Source: Candidatus Bathyarchaeota archaeon
GTDB lineage: Archaea > Thermoproteota > Bathyarchaeia > TCS64
NCBI GenBank assembly: GCA_030613835.1
Contig: JAUWLH010000029.1
Span: forward strand, 1 to 12,164
Length of the DNA stretch: 12,164 nucleotides
Direction: 5' to 3'
Every line of letters begins with the position of its first letter. The first letter of the stretch is position 1. A model generated the notes under the pieces. That model was not told the origin of the DNA. It did no database searches and was given only the letters and a program-made list of their open reading frames with translations. This document shows positions 1-5,993 of the stretch, one piece after another. A program made the position numbers and the translations under genes.

Positions 1-159
1 ATCAAGGAGGGCAAGATAGCGGACATTATCGACGGAGCCGCCTTGATGGGGTTCTTTAGACAGGTCGGGTTGCCTGTACGTCTGAACACTAAGATCAGGA
101 TCAGTGAACATGGCGAGCTGAAGACCCTGGAACAGAAGATGAAGGAAGACCAGTCCTAG
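1..159 (+). CDS. 3' end of an unidentified gene (52 codons visible)
   Basis: The frame is open from base 1 and ends with TAG at 157-159. The visible C-terminus is 52 residues: a mixed hydrophobic stretch (ADIIDGAALMGFFRQVGLPV), then a charged, probably helical tail (LKTLEQKMKEDQS). I do not recognise the family, and no catalytic or metal-binding motif is visible in this piece. The gene begins outside the window. It converges on the minus-strand Cys-rich gene and shares the CTAG tetranucleotide at 156-159 with it as the stop codon of both genes. Codon use resembles the neighbouring genes, so I treat it as real coding sequence, but its function cannot be stated. Confidence 0.6.
   Translation: MKEGKIADIIDGAALMGFFRQVGLPVRLNTKIRISEHGELKTLEQKMKEDQS
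156..159. other. Shared CTAG stop-stop overlap of convergent genes
   Basis: The palindrome CTAG gives TAG on both strands. It ends the partial + strand gene (157-159) and the minus-strand Cys-rich gene (158-156). No intergenic space is left, so any terminator for either gene must lie inside the other. The same arrangement recurs at 10710-10713. Confidence 0.8.
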
Positions 160-563
160 CAGTAACTCTCGAAAGCCCTGCTGAGCTCATCCTTGGTCGG
201 GATGCGCTTCTCCGAGATAATTTTGCTGTTGAGGGCGATTATGGGGGCGTTCTTGGTCATGTACTCCCCGTAGGTGTAATGCGTCACAGTGGACTTTCCG
301 CTGGTAACCAGTACCGTGTTAAGTCTCTCTATGGAGTAATCGATATCGGAGGTGTCAACGTACTCCACCCTGCAGTCTGGGCAGGTCTTGAAACCGATCT
401 CCTCCAAGCTGAAGTACAGGTTGTCCATCTGCTCCTCCTCTACCTGTGTGAAACCGCAGTTGGTATCACAACTCGTGCACGAGCTACATGATACACCGCA
501 CGCTGTGCCGCAGCTATCCATGTTGAGTCTCGGGAAAACGGTGACCGTAACACGTTTGTCCAT
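156..563 (-). CDS. Cys-rich small protein, probable thioredoxin-like fold
   Basis: This is a 135-residue protein of unknown function. The N-terminus looks like a first beta strand (VTVTVF) and leads into a dense cysteine cluster, C18-x3-C22-x3-C26-x2-C29-x2-C32-x3-C36. A helix, a second pair CPDC (61-64) and a strand follow. The C-terminus, APIIALNSKIISEKRIPTKD (106-125), resembles the cis-proline strand, hairpin and last helix of thioredoxin-like 'redox-active disulfide' proteins. A last cysteine is residue 135. No signal peptide or membrane segment is seen. The cluster could bind metal or an Fe-S centre, or act in thiol/sulfur transfer; that is inference. The gene lies downstream of tupC in the same orientation, but a TATA-like box about 29 bp upstream suggests its own near-leaderless promoter. 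The fold call is moderate and the function is unknown. Confidence 0.75.
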   Translation of the reverse strand: MDKRVTVTVFPRLNMDSCGTACGVSCSSCTSCDTNCGFTQVEEEQMDNLYFSLEEIGFKTCPDCRVEYVDTSDIDYSIERLNTVLVTSGKSTVTHYTYGEYMTKNAPIIALNSKIISEKRIPTKDELSRAFESYC

Positions 564-604
564 TTGATGTCACACACTGACCGTCGCTATTATACCTTGA
601 CAGA
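564..604 (-). promoter_or_regulatory. Probable promoter of the Cys-rich gene
   Basis: On the minus strand, GGTATAATA (596-588) is a good archaeal TATA box centred about 29 bp before the ATG at 563, which predicts an almost leaderless transcript. There is no Shine-Dalgarno sequence before the ATG. Between box and start lies a short inverted repeat, GTCA-N5-TGAC (569-581), a weak operator candidate. The region is also the gap after tupC, so read-through from tupC remains possible. Confidence 0.5.
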
Positions 605-1627
605 TCAGAGGGACAAAACCGAGGAAGCCTTAAAAGAGATGTTTACGGGCTCGCCGAGCTTCAGGCCCATCTCGTTGAAGCTCCTGCGGGTGATCTGGAC
701 CTTGAAGACCTCACCAACATCGACATCAATCATCACGATACCGTTCCGCTCAGTTACACCGGTTATTGGCCCCCGGAACTGGTTCCTGGCGCTGGTCTCG
801 ATCCAGCCCTTGCTGATAATGATGTCCTGCGGACGCACGTGAAGAGAGACCCTGCCAGTATGTGGACTGACAGACCGGATGATAACATCCCCCACAGATA
901 CCTGAGAGACGCCCTGCTCTATTCTCGATATTCCAGTGAAGACATTCTCGGTAAACCTCTGGACAGAGTCAAGCTCGTACGGGTCTCCTTCCTCGGTGAC
1001 GACGCCTTCCTCAAGGAAAATTACATATTTAGCTATCCTCTTGACCTGGTCAATGTCATGGGTAGCGATGATTACAGCCCGTTTCTCGGCCTCATTCACA
1101 AGAATATCAGTGATTAAGCCGACGTTTACTGGATCGAGATTACTTGTGGGCTCGTCAAGAAGCAGAACTTCTGGGTCAAGAATGAGGGCCCTAGCAAGCG
1201 CGACCCTCTGCTGCTCCCCCCCAGATAGACTCCTGGCGTCTCTCTCCCCGAAGCCTCGGAGAGATACCAGTTCTAGCACATCGGAGACTCTTTTATCGAT
1301 CTCGTCGATTGGAACTCCTCTGATCCTCAACCCGTAGGAGAGGTTCGTGTTCACGGTGCCCTTGAGGAACACGGGGGATTGGAATATCATCGTGACCCGC
1401 CGCCTGAGAGCAAGGAGAGTTTCAGTATTCACATCCGTGCCCTTGAAGCTTAACTTCCCATGGGACGGCTCCAAAAGCCCGGCTAATATCTTCAGTAGAG
1501 TCGTTTTACCTGAACCGCTTTTACCGATTACGCCGAAGGATTGCTCTCCGAGAGAGAGATTTATGTTCTTCAGGGCTGGTTCCCCATCGTATTCCCTGCC
1601 AAGATACTCAATAACGAAAACGCTCAT
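605..1627 (-). CDS. tupC: Tungstate-type ABC transporter ATP-binding protein with C-terminal TOBE-like domain
   Basis: This is the 340-residue ATPase subunit that powers oxyanion import through TupB. Motifs in order are Walker A GKSGSGKTT (35-43), Q-loop glutamine 83, signature LSGGEQQR (134-141), Walker B LLLDEP (155-160) and the H-loop histidine 190. Residues from about 241 to 340 form an extra beta-rich domain with TOBE/Mop-like features (VRPQDIIIS; a strand-rich repeat ending in GEPVNISFKASSV). In ModC/WtpC-type ATPases such a domain can bind the oxyanion and inhibit transport. Whether it does so here is inference. The ATG overlaps the tupB stop by 4 nt (ATGA), so the two are translationally coupled. 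The TupA-type binding protein in the operon favours tungstate, but molybdate cannot be excluded from the ATPase alone. Confidence 0.93.
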   Translation of the reverse strand: MSVFVIEYLGREYDGEPALKNINLSLGEQSFGVIGKSGSGKTTLLKILAGLLEPSHGKLSFKGTDVNTETLLALRRRVTMIFQSPVFLKGTVNTNLSYGLRIRGVPIDEIDKRVSDVLELVSLRGFGERDARSLSGGEQQRVALARALILDPEVLLLDEPTSNLDPVNVGLITDILVNEAEKRAVIIATHDIDQVKRIAKYVIFLEEGVVTEEGDPYELDSVQRFTENVFTGISRIEQGVSQVSVGDVIIRSVSPHTGRVSLHVRPQDIIISKGWIETSARNQFRGPITGVTERNGIVMIDVDVGEVFKVQITRRSFNEMGLKLGEPVNISFKASSVLSL

Positions 1628-2325
1628 CGGATGGCGCCTCCCTGTAGCACCCTGATCAGGTAGTTCATCAGAAGTACAACTGAGATGAGGATTAAGCTCA
1701 ACGCAAAACTCATGCCGAATTGCCCCTTGTTAGTTTCAAGGGCTATCGCCGTCGTCAGCACCCTCGTCAGGCCAGTTATGTTGGCTCCCAGCATCGTGGC
1801 TATCCCCAGCTCGGCGAACGCCCTGTTGAAGCTTGAGAGGATGGCAAGACTCACTCCGTTGAATGACTCGCGTAGGACGGCGAGCGCCACCTGATACTCG
1901 GACGCCCCCAGGGTCCTGACCAGGTCCCTGATTTCTCCCTCCTTGCTCTCGATGGCACTAACGATGAAAGTGACGCTTATGGGCAGGATCAGAAGGGCTT
2001 GCCCGATGGCCATCCCTTGAACCGAGTAGAGCAGTTTGAAGCTACCCAGGGGTCCGGTTCTGGACAGAAGCATATACAGGACGAGCCCGAGGGTTACAGT
2101 GGGGATACCCACTAGGGAGTTAAACAGGAATTTTATGGCATTCCTGCCTGGGATCTGTTTCATGGTCAACAGGAGGCTCAGGGGAATGGCTATGATTGAG
2201 GCCAGAAAGGTGGCAAAACCCGCGGTCTCAATGGACCTGAGAGTTATGGAGATGACGGTGGGGTCCAAGGATAGGATGAGCCTGGTGGCCTCGGCCAGAC
2301 CCTCGGTTATTGTTCCCCAGCTCAT
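1624..2325 (-). CDS. tupB: Tungstate-type ABC transporter permease
   Basis: This 233-residue membrane permease forms the channel of the importer, probably as a homodimer. About five to six hydrophobic segments are visible, roughly at residues 35-55, 68-88, 102-124, 155-180 and 205-226. The cytoplasmic EAA-type coupling loop is at about 130-156, with the conserved glycine (RTLGASEYQVALAVL); it contacts the ATPase. Length and layout fit the TupB/CysTW-like permease family. The gene starts 18 nt after tupA and its stop overlaps the tupC ATG, so the three genes form one operon. An upstream ATG at 2333 reaches a stop within three codons, which supports the start at 2325. Confidence 0.93.
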   Translation of the reverse strand: MSWGTITEGLAEATRLILSLDPTVISITLRSIETAGFATFLASIIAIPLSLLLTMKQIPGRNAIKFLFNSLVGIPTVTLGLVLYMLLSRTGPLGSFKLLYSVQGMAIGQALLILPISVTFIVSAIESKEGEIRDLVRTLGASEYQVALAVLRESFNGVSLAILSSFNRAFAELGIATMLGANITGLTRVLTTAIALETNKGQFGMSFALSLILISVVLLMNYLIRVLQGGAIR

Positions 2326-2343
2326 GTTATCATTAGACCCTTT

Positions 2344-3351
2344 TTACCCGTATAAATCTCCGCTTCCGTACCTGTACTCTGGTGGGCACTCTGTTCCATC
2401 GAAATAAGCGTACTCTTCGACCCACTGTACGATCTCAGAGTCAGGGGTTTTCAGTTCAGGTATCCATGGCTTGAAGAGGGTTGAACCGAACTCCTCAAGA
2501 CCGTACCCGGCTATAATCGTCTGAACATCTTCAGTCAGAAGGAAGCGCAAAAAGTCCTCGGCATTCTCGTAGTTTGTTTCATGGTTTACCTCGGGGTTAC
2601 AGATTATCACGCTGTAGACGTTCAGTGTTTCCTCGCCGGAATCCACTATCTTCACCAGCTCGATGTTGCCGTTCCTGAAGTTCTTTAGATATGTAGCCAC
2701 ATCGGTCAGAGTGTAAGCGCCCTTTTCGTTGGCCAACTGGAGGGTGGCGGTCATCCCGGCCCCGGCTTCTATGTACCAGCGTCCACTTGGATCGGACCCT
2801 GGCTGCTCCTTCAACTTATCCAGTTCGAGGCCGGTTTTTGTCCACAGTCCTTTCTCCTTGGAGTGTGTGCCCGAGTTATCCCCGCGGCTTATCCACAGGA
2901 CGTTTCCGTCGTTACCCTCTTCCTGTACCTTGATGAGGGCGTCAATTGGGTTCAATCCGAGGATTCCAGCCGGGTCAGATTCCGGCCCGACGATAATGAA
3001 GTAGTTATACGCGATTATCTTCCTGTTCACCCCGTGGCCGCTTTCCATGAAGCCCAACTCCTGGCCGGGGCTGTGAACCATGATCATGTCCGCGTCCCCC
3101 CGTTTCGCGGTCTCTATGGCGAGTCCCGTGCCCTGCGAGATAAACAGCACGATGGTCTCGGGGTTATCTACCTCGAACCTTTCTTTCAGTATATCCAAAA
3201 GACCTGTTTCGTACAGGCTTGTCGTCGTTGATATGATCAAGGGGGGATGAAGTATTGGCTTGTTCGCCACATGGTATGCCGCCCCGATGATTGCCAATGC
3301 GAGAACTATCGCGATAAGATACGTTGATTGTTTGATCTTGAATCCTGACAT
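2344..3351 (-). CDS. tupA: Tungstate-binding protein of ABC transporter (TupA family)
   Basis: This is the 335-residue extracytoplasmic substrate-binding protein. An N-terminal hydrophobic stretch (about 10-28) after a short basic start would be a signal peptide or membrane anchor. No lipobox cysteine is seen, so it is probably anchored by the uncleaved segment or released. TupA hallmarks are STTTS (41-45) at the oxyanion site, RGDADMIMVHSP (84-95), SRGDNSGTH (155-163) and ANEKGAYTLTD (206-216). These separate it from ModA and WtpA and point to tungstate as the main ligand, as characterised for bacterial TupA proteins. The gene heads the tupABC operon and is divergent from moaA, which ties metal uptake to cofactor synthesis. 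A partial GGCGGT ribosome-binding sequence lies 6 nt before the ATG. Confidence 0.93.
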   Translation of the reverse strand: MSGFKIKQSTYLIAIVLALAIIGAAYHVANKPILHPPLIISTTTSLYETGLLDILKERFEVDNPETIVLFISQGTGLAIETAKRGDADMIMVHSPGQELGFMESGHGVNRKIIAYNYFIIVGPESDPAGILGLNPIDALIKVQEEGNDGNVLWISRGDNSGTHSKEKGLWTKTGLELDKLKEQPGSDPSGRWYIEAGAGMTATLQLANEKGAYTLTDVATYLKNFRNGNIELVKIVDSGEETLNVYSVIICNPEVNHETNYENAEDFLRFLLTEDVQTIIAGYGLEEFGSTLFKPWIPELKTPDSEIVQWVEEYAYFDGTECPPEYRYGSGDLYG

Positions 3352-3470
3352 GGTTGTACCGCCATCAAAGAAGTGATGTGTTTATTTATGCATATCGTGG
3401 GGGTCGATATGTGTGGCCATGCATAACAATATAAAACCCAGAGCACATCAAAAGAGAGGCGACCACACAA
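3352..3470. promoter_or_regulatory. Divergent tupA / moaA promoter region
   Basis: For moaA (+), AATATAAAA at 3428-3436 is a strong TATA box about 39 bp before the GTG, predicting a leader of roughly 10 nt. For tupA (-), CATAAATAAA (3390-3381) is a TATA box about 34 bp before the ATG. Both promoters therefore look nearly leaderless. Between the boxes sits the palindrome at 3391-3411. A second, shorter inverted repeat, CATCA-N6-TGATG (3363-3378), lies between the tupA TATA box and its start. The 7-mer ATGCATA occurs twice, at 3388 and 3419. No Moco-riboswitch-sized leader fits here. Confidence 0.65.
3391..3411. promoter_or_regulatory. Perfect 7-7-7 palindrome, candidate shared operator of tup and moa operons
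   Basis: CATATCG (3391-3397) and CGATATG (3405-3411) are exact reverse complements around a 7-nt G-rich spacer. The site abuts the BRE/TATA box of tupA and lies 17 bp upstream of the moaA TATA box, so one bound dimer could affect both promoters. AT-rich arms with a CG step and a short spacer recall oxyanion-responsive ModE-type operators in general layout, but identity with a known consensus is not established. Confidence 0.5.
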
Positions 3471-4391
3471 GTGACTACTCTAGTTGACCCACACGGAAGG
3501 TCCATCAACAGCCTCAGGATCAGCCTGACACAGCGATGCAACTTTAACTGCTTCTTCTGCCACCATGAAGGTGAGCATGACTCAGGCGACGAACTGACCG
3601 CTGAGGAGGTTGAGCGGATCGTTAAGTTGGCCGCGGAACAGGGCATAACCAAGGTCAAGTTAACTGGCGGAGAGCCACTGGTACGCAAAGATATCGTTGA
3701 GATCGTTAAGCGTATCAGCCCACTCGTTGAAGAAGTCTCCATGACCACCAACGCAAGCAGGCTCAAGGAGGTGGCCTGTGCCCTCAAGGAGGCGGGTCTG
3801 GCCCGTGTGAATATCAGTCTCCACACCCTTTGCCCGGAGTCCTTTGAGGAAATCACCGGGAATGACACGGCTTCAGTGAAGAAAGGGATAGAGGAGGCAG
3901 TCAAGTGCGGATTGAACCCCGTCAAGTTGAACATGGTAGTCATGAAGGGCGTCAACAACGAGGAAATTGACAGTCTCATTGATTACAGTAGAGAGGTCGG
4001 GGGCATACTACAGCTAATCGAGTTTCAGGAACTTGAGGATGGAGTGGAGCACTATGACTCGTACCATTATGATCTGGTCCCAGTGGAGGAGGAGCTGGAG
4101 AGGCGCTCAGTTAAGGTGGTGGAGCGGAAGATACACCTAAGGAAGATATACTACCTGAGAGGTGGGGCACGGGTAGAGGTGGTGAGGCCCATGCATAACA
4201 GTAAGTTCTGCGCATACTGCACCAGGATCAGGGTAACCAGCGACGGCAAGCTAAAGTCATGTTTAATGAGGGACGACAACCATGTCCCATTCGTGTCGCT
4301 GATGAGGAACGGGGCATCCGAGGAGGAGATCCTTGGAGCGTTCAAGGAGGCCGTTGCGAGACGGGTCCCCTTCTGGAGGGACGAGAGATGA
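3471..4391 (+). CDS. moaA: GTP 3',8-cyclase (radical SAM), molybdopterin biosynthesis
   Basis: MoaA is a radical-SAM enzyme that converts GTP to 3',8-cyclo-7,8-dihydro-GTP, the first step of molybdopterin synthesis. The 306-residue protein has the SAM-cluster motif C23-x3-C27-x2-C30 (CNFNCFFC, then HHEGE), GGEP at 66-69 and the second, substrate-binding [4Fe-4S] motif C247-x2-C250-x13-C264. It is of usual archaeal length. The C-terminus is FWRDER, without the Gly-Gly tail known from bacterial and human MoaA. The GTG start at 3471 is chosen because no ATG lies nearby upstream in frame and GAGG sits at 3456-3459. Its stop overlaps the moaD ATG (ATGA). It is the first gene of the six-gene operon. 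Confidence 0.96.
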   Translation: MTTLVDPHGRSINSLRISLTQRCNFNCFFCHHEGEHDSGDELTAEEVERIVKLAAEQGITKVKLTGGEPLVRKDIVEIVKRISPLVEEVSMTTNASRLKEVACALKEAGLARVNISLHTLCPESFEEITGNDTASVKKGIEEAVKCGLNPVKLNMVVMKGVNNEEIDSLIDYSREVGGILQLIEFQELEDGVEHYDSYHYDLVPVEEELERRSVKVVERKIHLRKIYYLRGGARVEVVRPMHNSKFCAYCTRIRVTSDGKLKSCLMRDDNHVPFVSLMRNGASEEEILGAFKEAVARRVPFWRDER

Positions 4392-4630
4392 AAATCAAAG
4401 TTACATATCACGGGCAGTTCAGGGATATCACGGGCCTGGACGAAGAGGAGATAGAGGCCAAGGACGGGGTAACAGTCGTTGAGCTCAGGGACCTGGTAAG
4501 GGAGAAATACCCTAGGATAGCGGCCAAGAGGGAGATCCTTGTAGCAATCAACAACTCGTTTGCCCCCCTTGAGACTGTGATCAAGCAGAATGACCAAGTG
4601 GCGTTCTTCCCGCCGGTGAGCGGTGGTTAA
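4388..4630 (+). CDS. moaD: Molybdopterin synthase sulfur carrier subunit (small subunit)
   Basis: This 80-residue ubiquitin-like protein carries sulfur as a C-terminal thiocarboxylate for molybdopterin synthase. It has the beta-grasp pattern (MKIKVTYHGQFRDITG at the N-terminus, LVAINN mid-protein) and ends in the obligatory Gly-Gly (FFPPVSGG, 73-80), which is adenylated and thiolated by a MoeB-type enzyme not encoded in this window. The ATG at 4388 overlaps the moaA stop and gives the normal family length. The frame stays open further upstream inside moaA, but starts there would add a non-homologous extension. The gene is followed after 1 nt by the preferred moaE ATG. Confidence 0.95.
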   Translation: MKIKVTYHGQFRDITGLDEEEIEAKDGVTVVELRDLVREKYPRIAAKREILVAINNSFAPLETVIKQNDQVAFFPPVSGG

Positions 4631-4631
4631 G

Positions 4632-5048
4632 ATGATCTGGATACAGAGAGAGGAAGCGGACAAGGAGGCCATCCTTGAGATGGTCAAGACGCCGACCAGC
4701 GGCTGCGTCGTGGAGTTTCTTGGAACCGTCCGGGACAACAGCGAGGGAAAGCAGGTAACCATGATGAGCGTCCAGGTCTTTGAGGAGATGGCCAGAAAGC
4801 AACTGGAGGACATCAGGCAGGAATGCATCGACAAGTTCGGCGTCCACAAGGTTGCCATAGTGCATAGGTACGGGGATCTAGTCGTTGGCGACGAGATAGT
4901 TTACATCGCTATATCAGCGGGGCACAGGAAGGAAGCCTTCGAGGCGTGCCAGTACTTCATAGACGAGCTCAAGCAGCGCGTGCCCATCTGGAAGAAGGAG
5001 GTAACACCCGACGGCGAGTTCTGGGTGGAGGGAGAAAAACGTGAGTGA
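4632..5048 (+). CDS. moaE: Molybdopterin synthase catalytic (large) subunit
   Basis: MoaE uses MoaD thiocarboxylate to put the two dithiolene sulfurs into cyclic pyranopterin phosphate. The 138-residue protein shows GTVRDN (31-36), VHRYGDLVVGD (77-87), AGHR (96-99) and the catalytic-lysine segment LKQRVPIWKKE. Lys114 and Lys121 have the same 7-residue spacing as the essential lysines of the E. coli protein. I prefer the ATG at 4632, 5 nt after a GGTGG sequence. A GTG at 4623, in frame and overlapping the end of moaD, would add three residues. The stop lies 8 nt inside moaC, consistent with coupled translation. Confidence 0.95.
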   Translation: MIWIQREEADKEAILEMVKTPTSGCVVEFLGTVRDNSEGKQVTMMSVQVFEEMARKQLEDIRQECIDKFGVHKVAIVHRYGDLVVGDEIVYIAISAGHRKEAFEACQYFIDELKQRVPIWKKEVTPDGEFWVEGEKRE

Positions 5049-5490
5049 GGACCCGATAAAGATGATAGATGTCTCCGGGAAGGAGACAGTTGCCCGTAAG
5101 GCGGTAGCCACGGGCGTAATCAGGCTCAAAGCATCCACAGTTGATGCCATTAGGAAAGGGGAGATCAAGAAGGGAGACCCGTTGACGGTGGGGGAGATAG
5201 CCGCGATTCTTGCTGTAAAGAATACACCGGAATTGATCCCGCTATGCCACAACATCCCGATAGGGAAGGCCCATGTCGAGTACACGTTGGGCGAGACATC
5301 AATAGAGGCAAGGTGCACCGTAACCACGAACGCTAGAACGGGCGTCGAGATGGAGGCCCTTACTGGGGTAACCATGGCACTCCTCAACATCTGGGACATG
5401 ACTAAGTACCTTGAGAAGGACGAGGAAGGTCAGTACCCGGACACGGCCATAGCGGACATCAGAGTCATTGAGAAGGTGAAGGGAAAGTGA
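5041..5490 (+). CDS. moaC: Cyclic pyranopterin monophosphate synthase
   Basis: MoaC converts the MoaA product 3',8-cyclo-7,8-dihydro-GTP into cyclic pyranopterin monophosphate. The 149-residue protein, usual for the family, contains KNTPELIPLCHNIPI (60-74), the glycine-rich GVEMEALTGV (101-110) and the active-site WDMTK (118-122, with the conserved Asp119 and Lys122). It acts in the cytoplasm as an oligomer. The GTG start at 5041 lies within the last codons of moaE (8-nt overlap), and its own TGA overlaps the moaB GTG (GTGA), so translation is likely coupled on both sides. Confidence 0.96.
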   Translation: MSEDPIKMIDVSGKETVARKAVATGVIRLKASTVDAIRKGEIKKGDPLTVGEIAAILAVKNTPELIPLCHNIPIGKAHVEYTLGETSIEARCTVTTNARTGVEMEALTGVTMALLNIWDMTKYLEKDEEGQYPDTAIADIRVIEKVKGK

Positions 5491-5993
5491 GCCACGACTA
5501 CCACCCACGGGACCAGAATGTGAGTGCGACCTTTGCGCTGCTGGTGACAAGCGACTCAAGGACACCCGAGACGGATGAGACGGGGAAACTGGCAAAGAGT
5601 ATCCTGGCGGAGGCGGGCCACGAGGTGGTCGAGTATGGGATCGAGCCAAACGATGAAGGTAAGATCAGGGATTGGCTCATGAACGTAATCGAGAACAGCG
5701 AGACCCAGATCATAATAACCAGCGGAGGCACGGGAATTGGCTCCGTTGACAAAACCGTTGACACCGCAAGGGGCCTTTTCGAGAAGGAACTACCCGGCTT
5801 CGGGGAGCATTTCAGGAAGCTCAGCTATGAGGAGGTGGGCACGCCTGGATTGATGAGCCGTTCCACTGCAGGGATAGTCAACAAGAAGATCATATTTTGC
5901 CTCCCCGGTAGCCGGGGGGCCATGAGGACCGCTTTAAACAAGATAATACTGCCCGGGATCGGGCATATGATTTGGGAGCTGAATAGAAGATGA
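5487..5993 (+). CDS. moaB: Molybdopterin adenylyltransferase (MoaB/Mog type)
   Basis: This 168-residue protein of the MoaB/Mog fold adenylylates molybdopterin to MPT-AMP before metal insertion, the role shown for archaeal MoaB and for E. coli Mog. Key parts are TSDSR (21-25), the nucleotide/pterin loop TSGGTGIG (78-85) with Asp88 and Asp92 following, and LPGS (139-142). The GTG at 5487 overlaps the moaC stop. The first about 12 residues (MSHDYHPRDQNV) precede the conserved first strand, as in other archaeal members. The stop overlaps the moeA ATG. There is no separate mog gene in the window, so this is presumably the only adenylyltransferase of the operon. Confidence 0.94.
   Translation: MSHDYHPRDQNVSATFALLVTSDSRTPETDETGKLAKSILAEAGHEVVEYGIEPNDEGKIRDWLMNVIENSETQIIITSGGTGIGSVDKTVDTARGLFEKELPGFGEHFRKLSYEEVGTPGLMSRSTAGIVNKKIIFCLPGSRGAMRTALNKIILPGIGHMIWELNRR

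Noticed and set aside
605..1655. Several + strand open frames (564-842, 839-1117, 936-1337, 1347-1655) opposite tupC
   Set aside because: They lie antisense to an ATPase with all ABC motifs, and their translations show no family features.
3352..3470. Molybdenum-cofactor riboswitch before moaA
   Set aside because: The predicted moaA leader is only about 10 nt and no multi-helix structure is apparent; the repeats are better read as DNA operators.
3386..3979. 197-codon open frame on the minus strand covering the tupA-moaA gap and moaA
   Set aside because: It is antisense to moaA, which has clear radical-SAM motifs. Its translation is Ser/Leu/Arg-rich low-complexity text with no recognisable domain.
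4188..4200. Further copy of ATGCATAACA inside moaA, similar to the promoter repeat at 3419
   Set aside because: It encodes the conserved Met-His-Asn before the second Fe-S motif, so codon constraint and chance explain it.
4259..4387. Longer moaD start inside moaA
   Set aside because: The extension is an off-frame reading of moaA; the ATG at 4388 gives the normal 80-residue MoaD and a typical ATGA overlap.
4151..4858. 235-codon minus-strand open frame across moaA, moaD and moaE
   Set aside because: Antisense shadow of three well-supported genes; no domain and no promoter.
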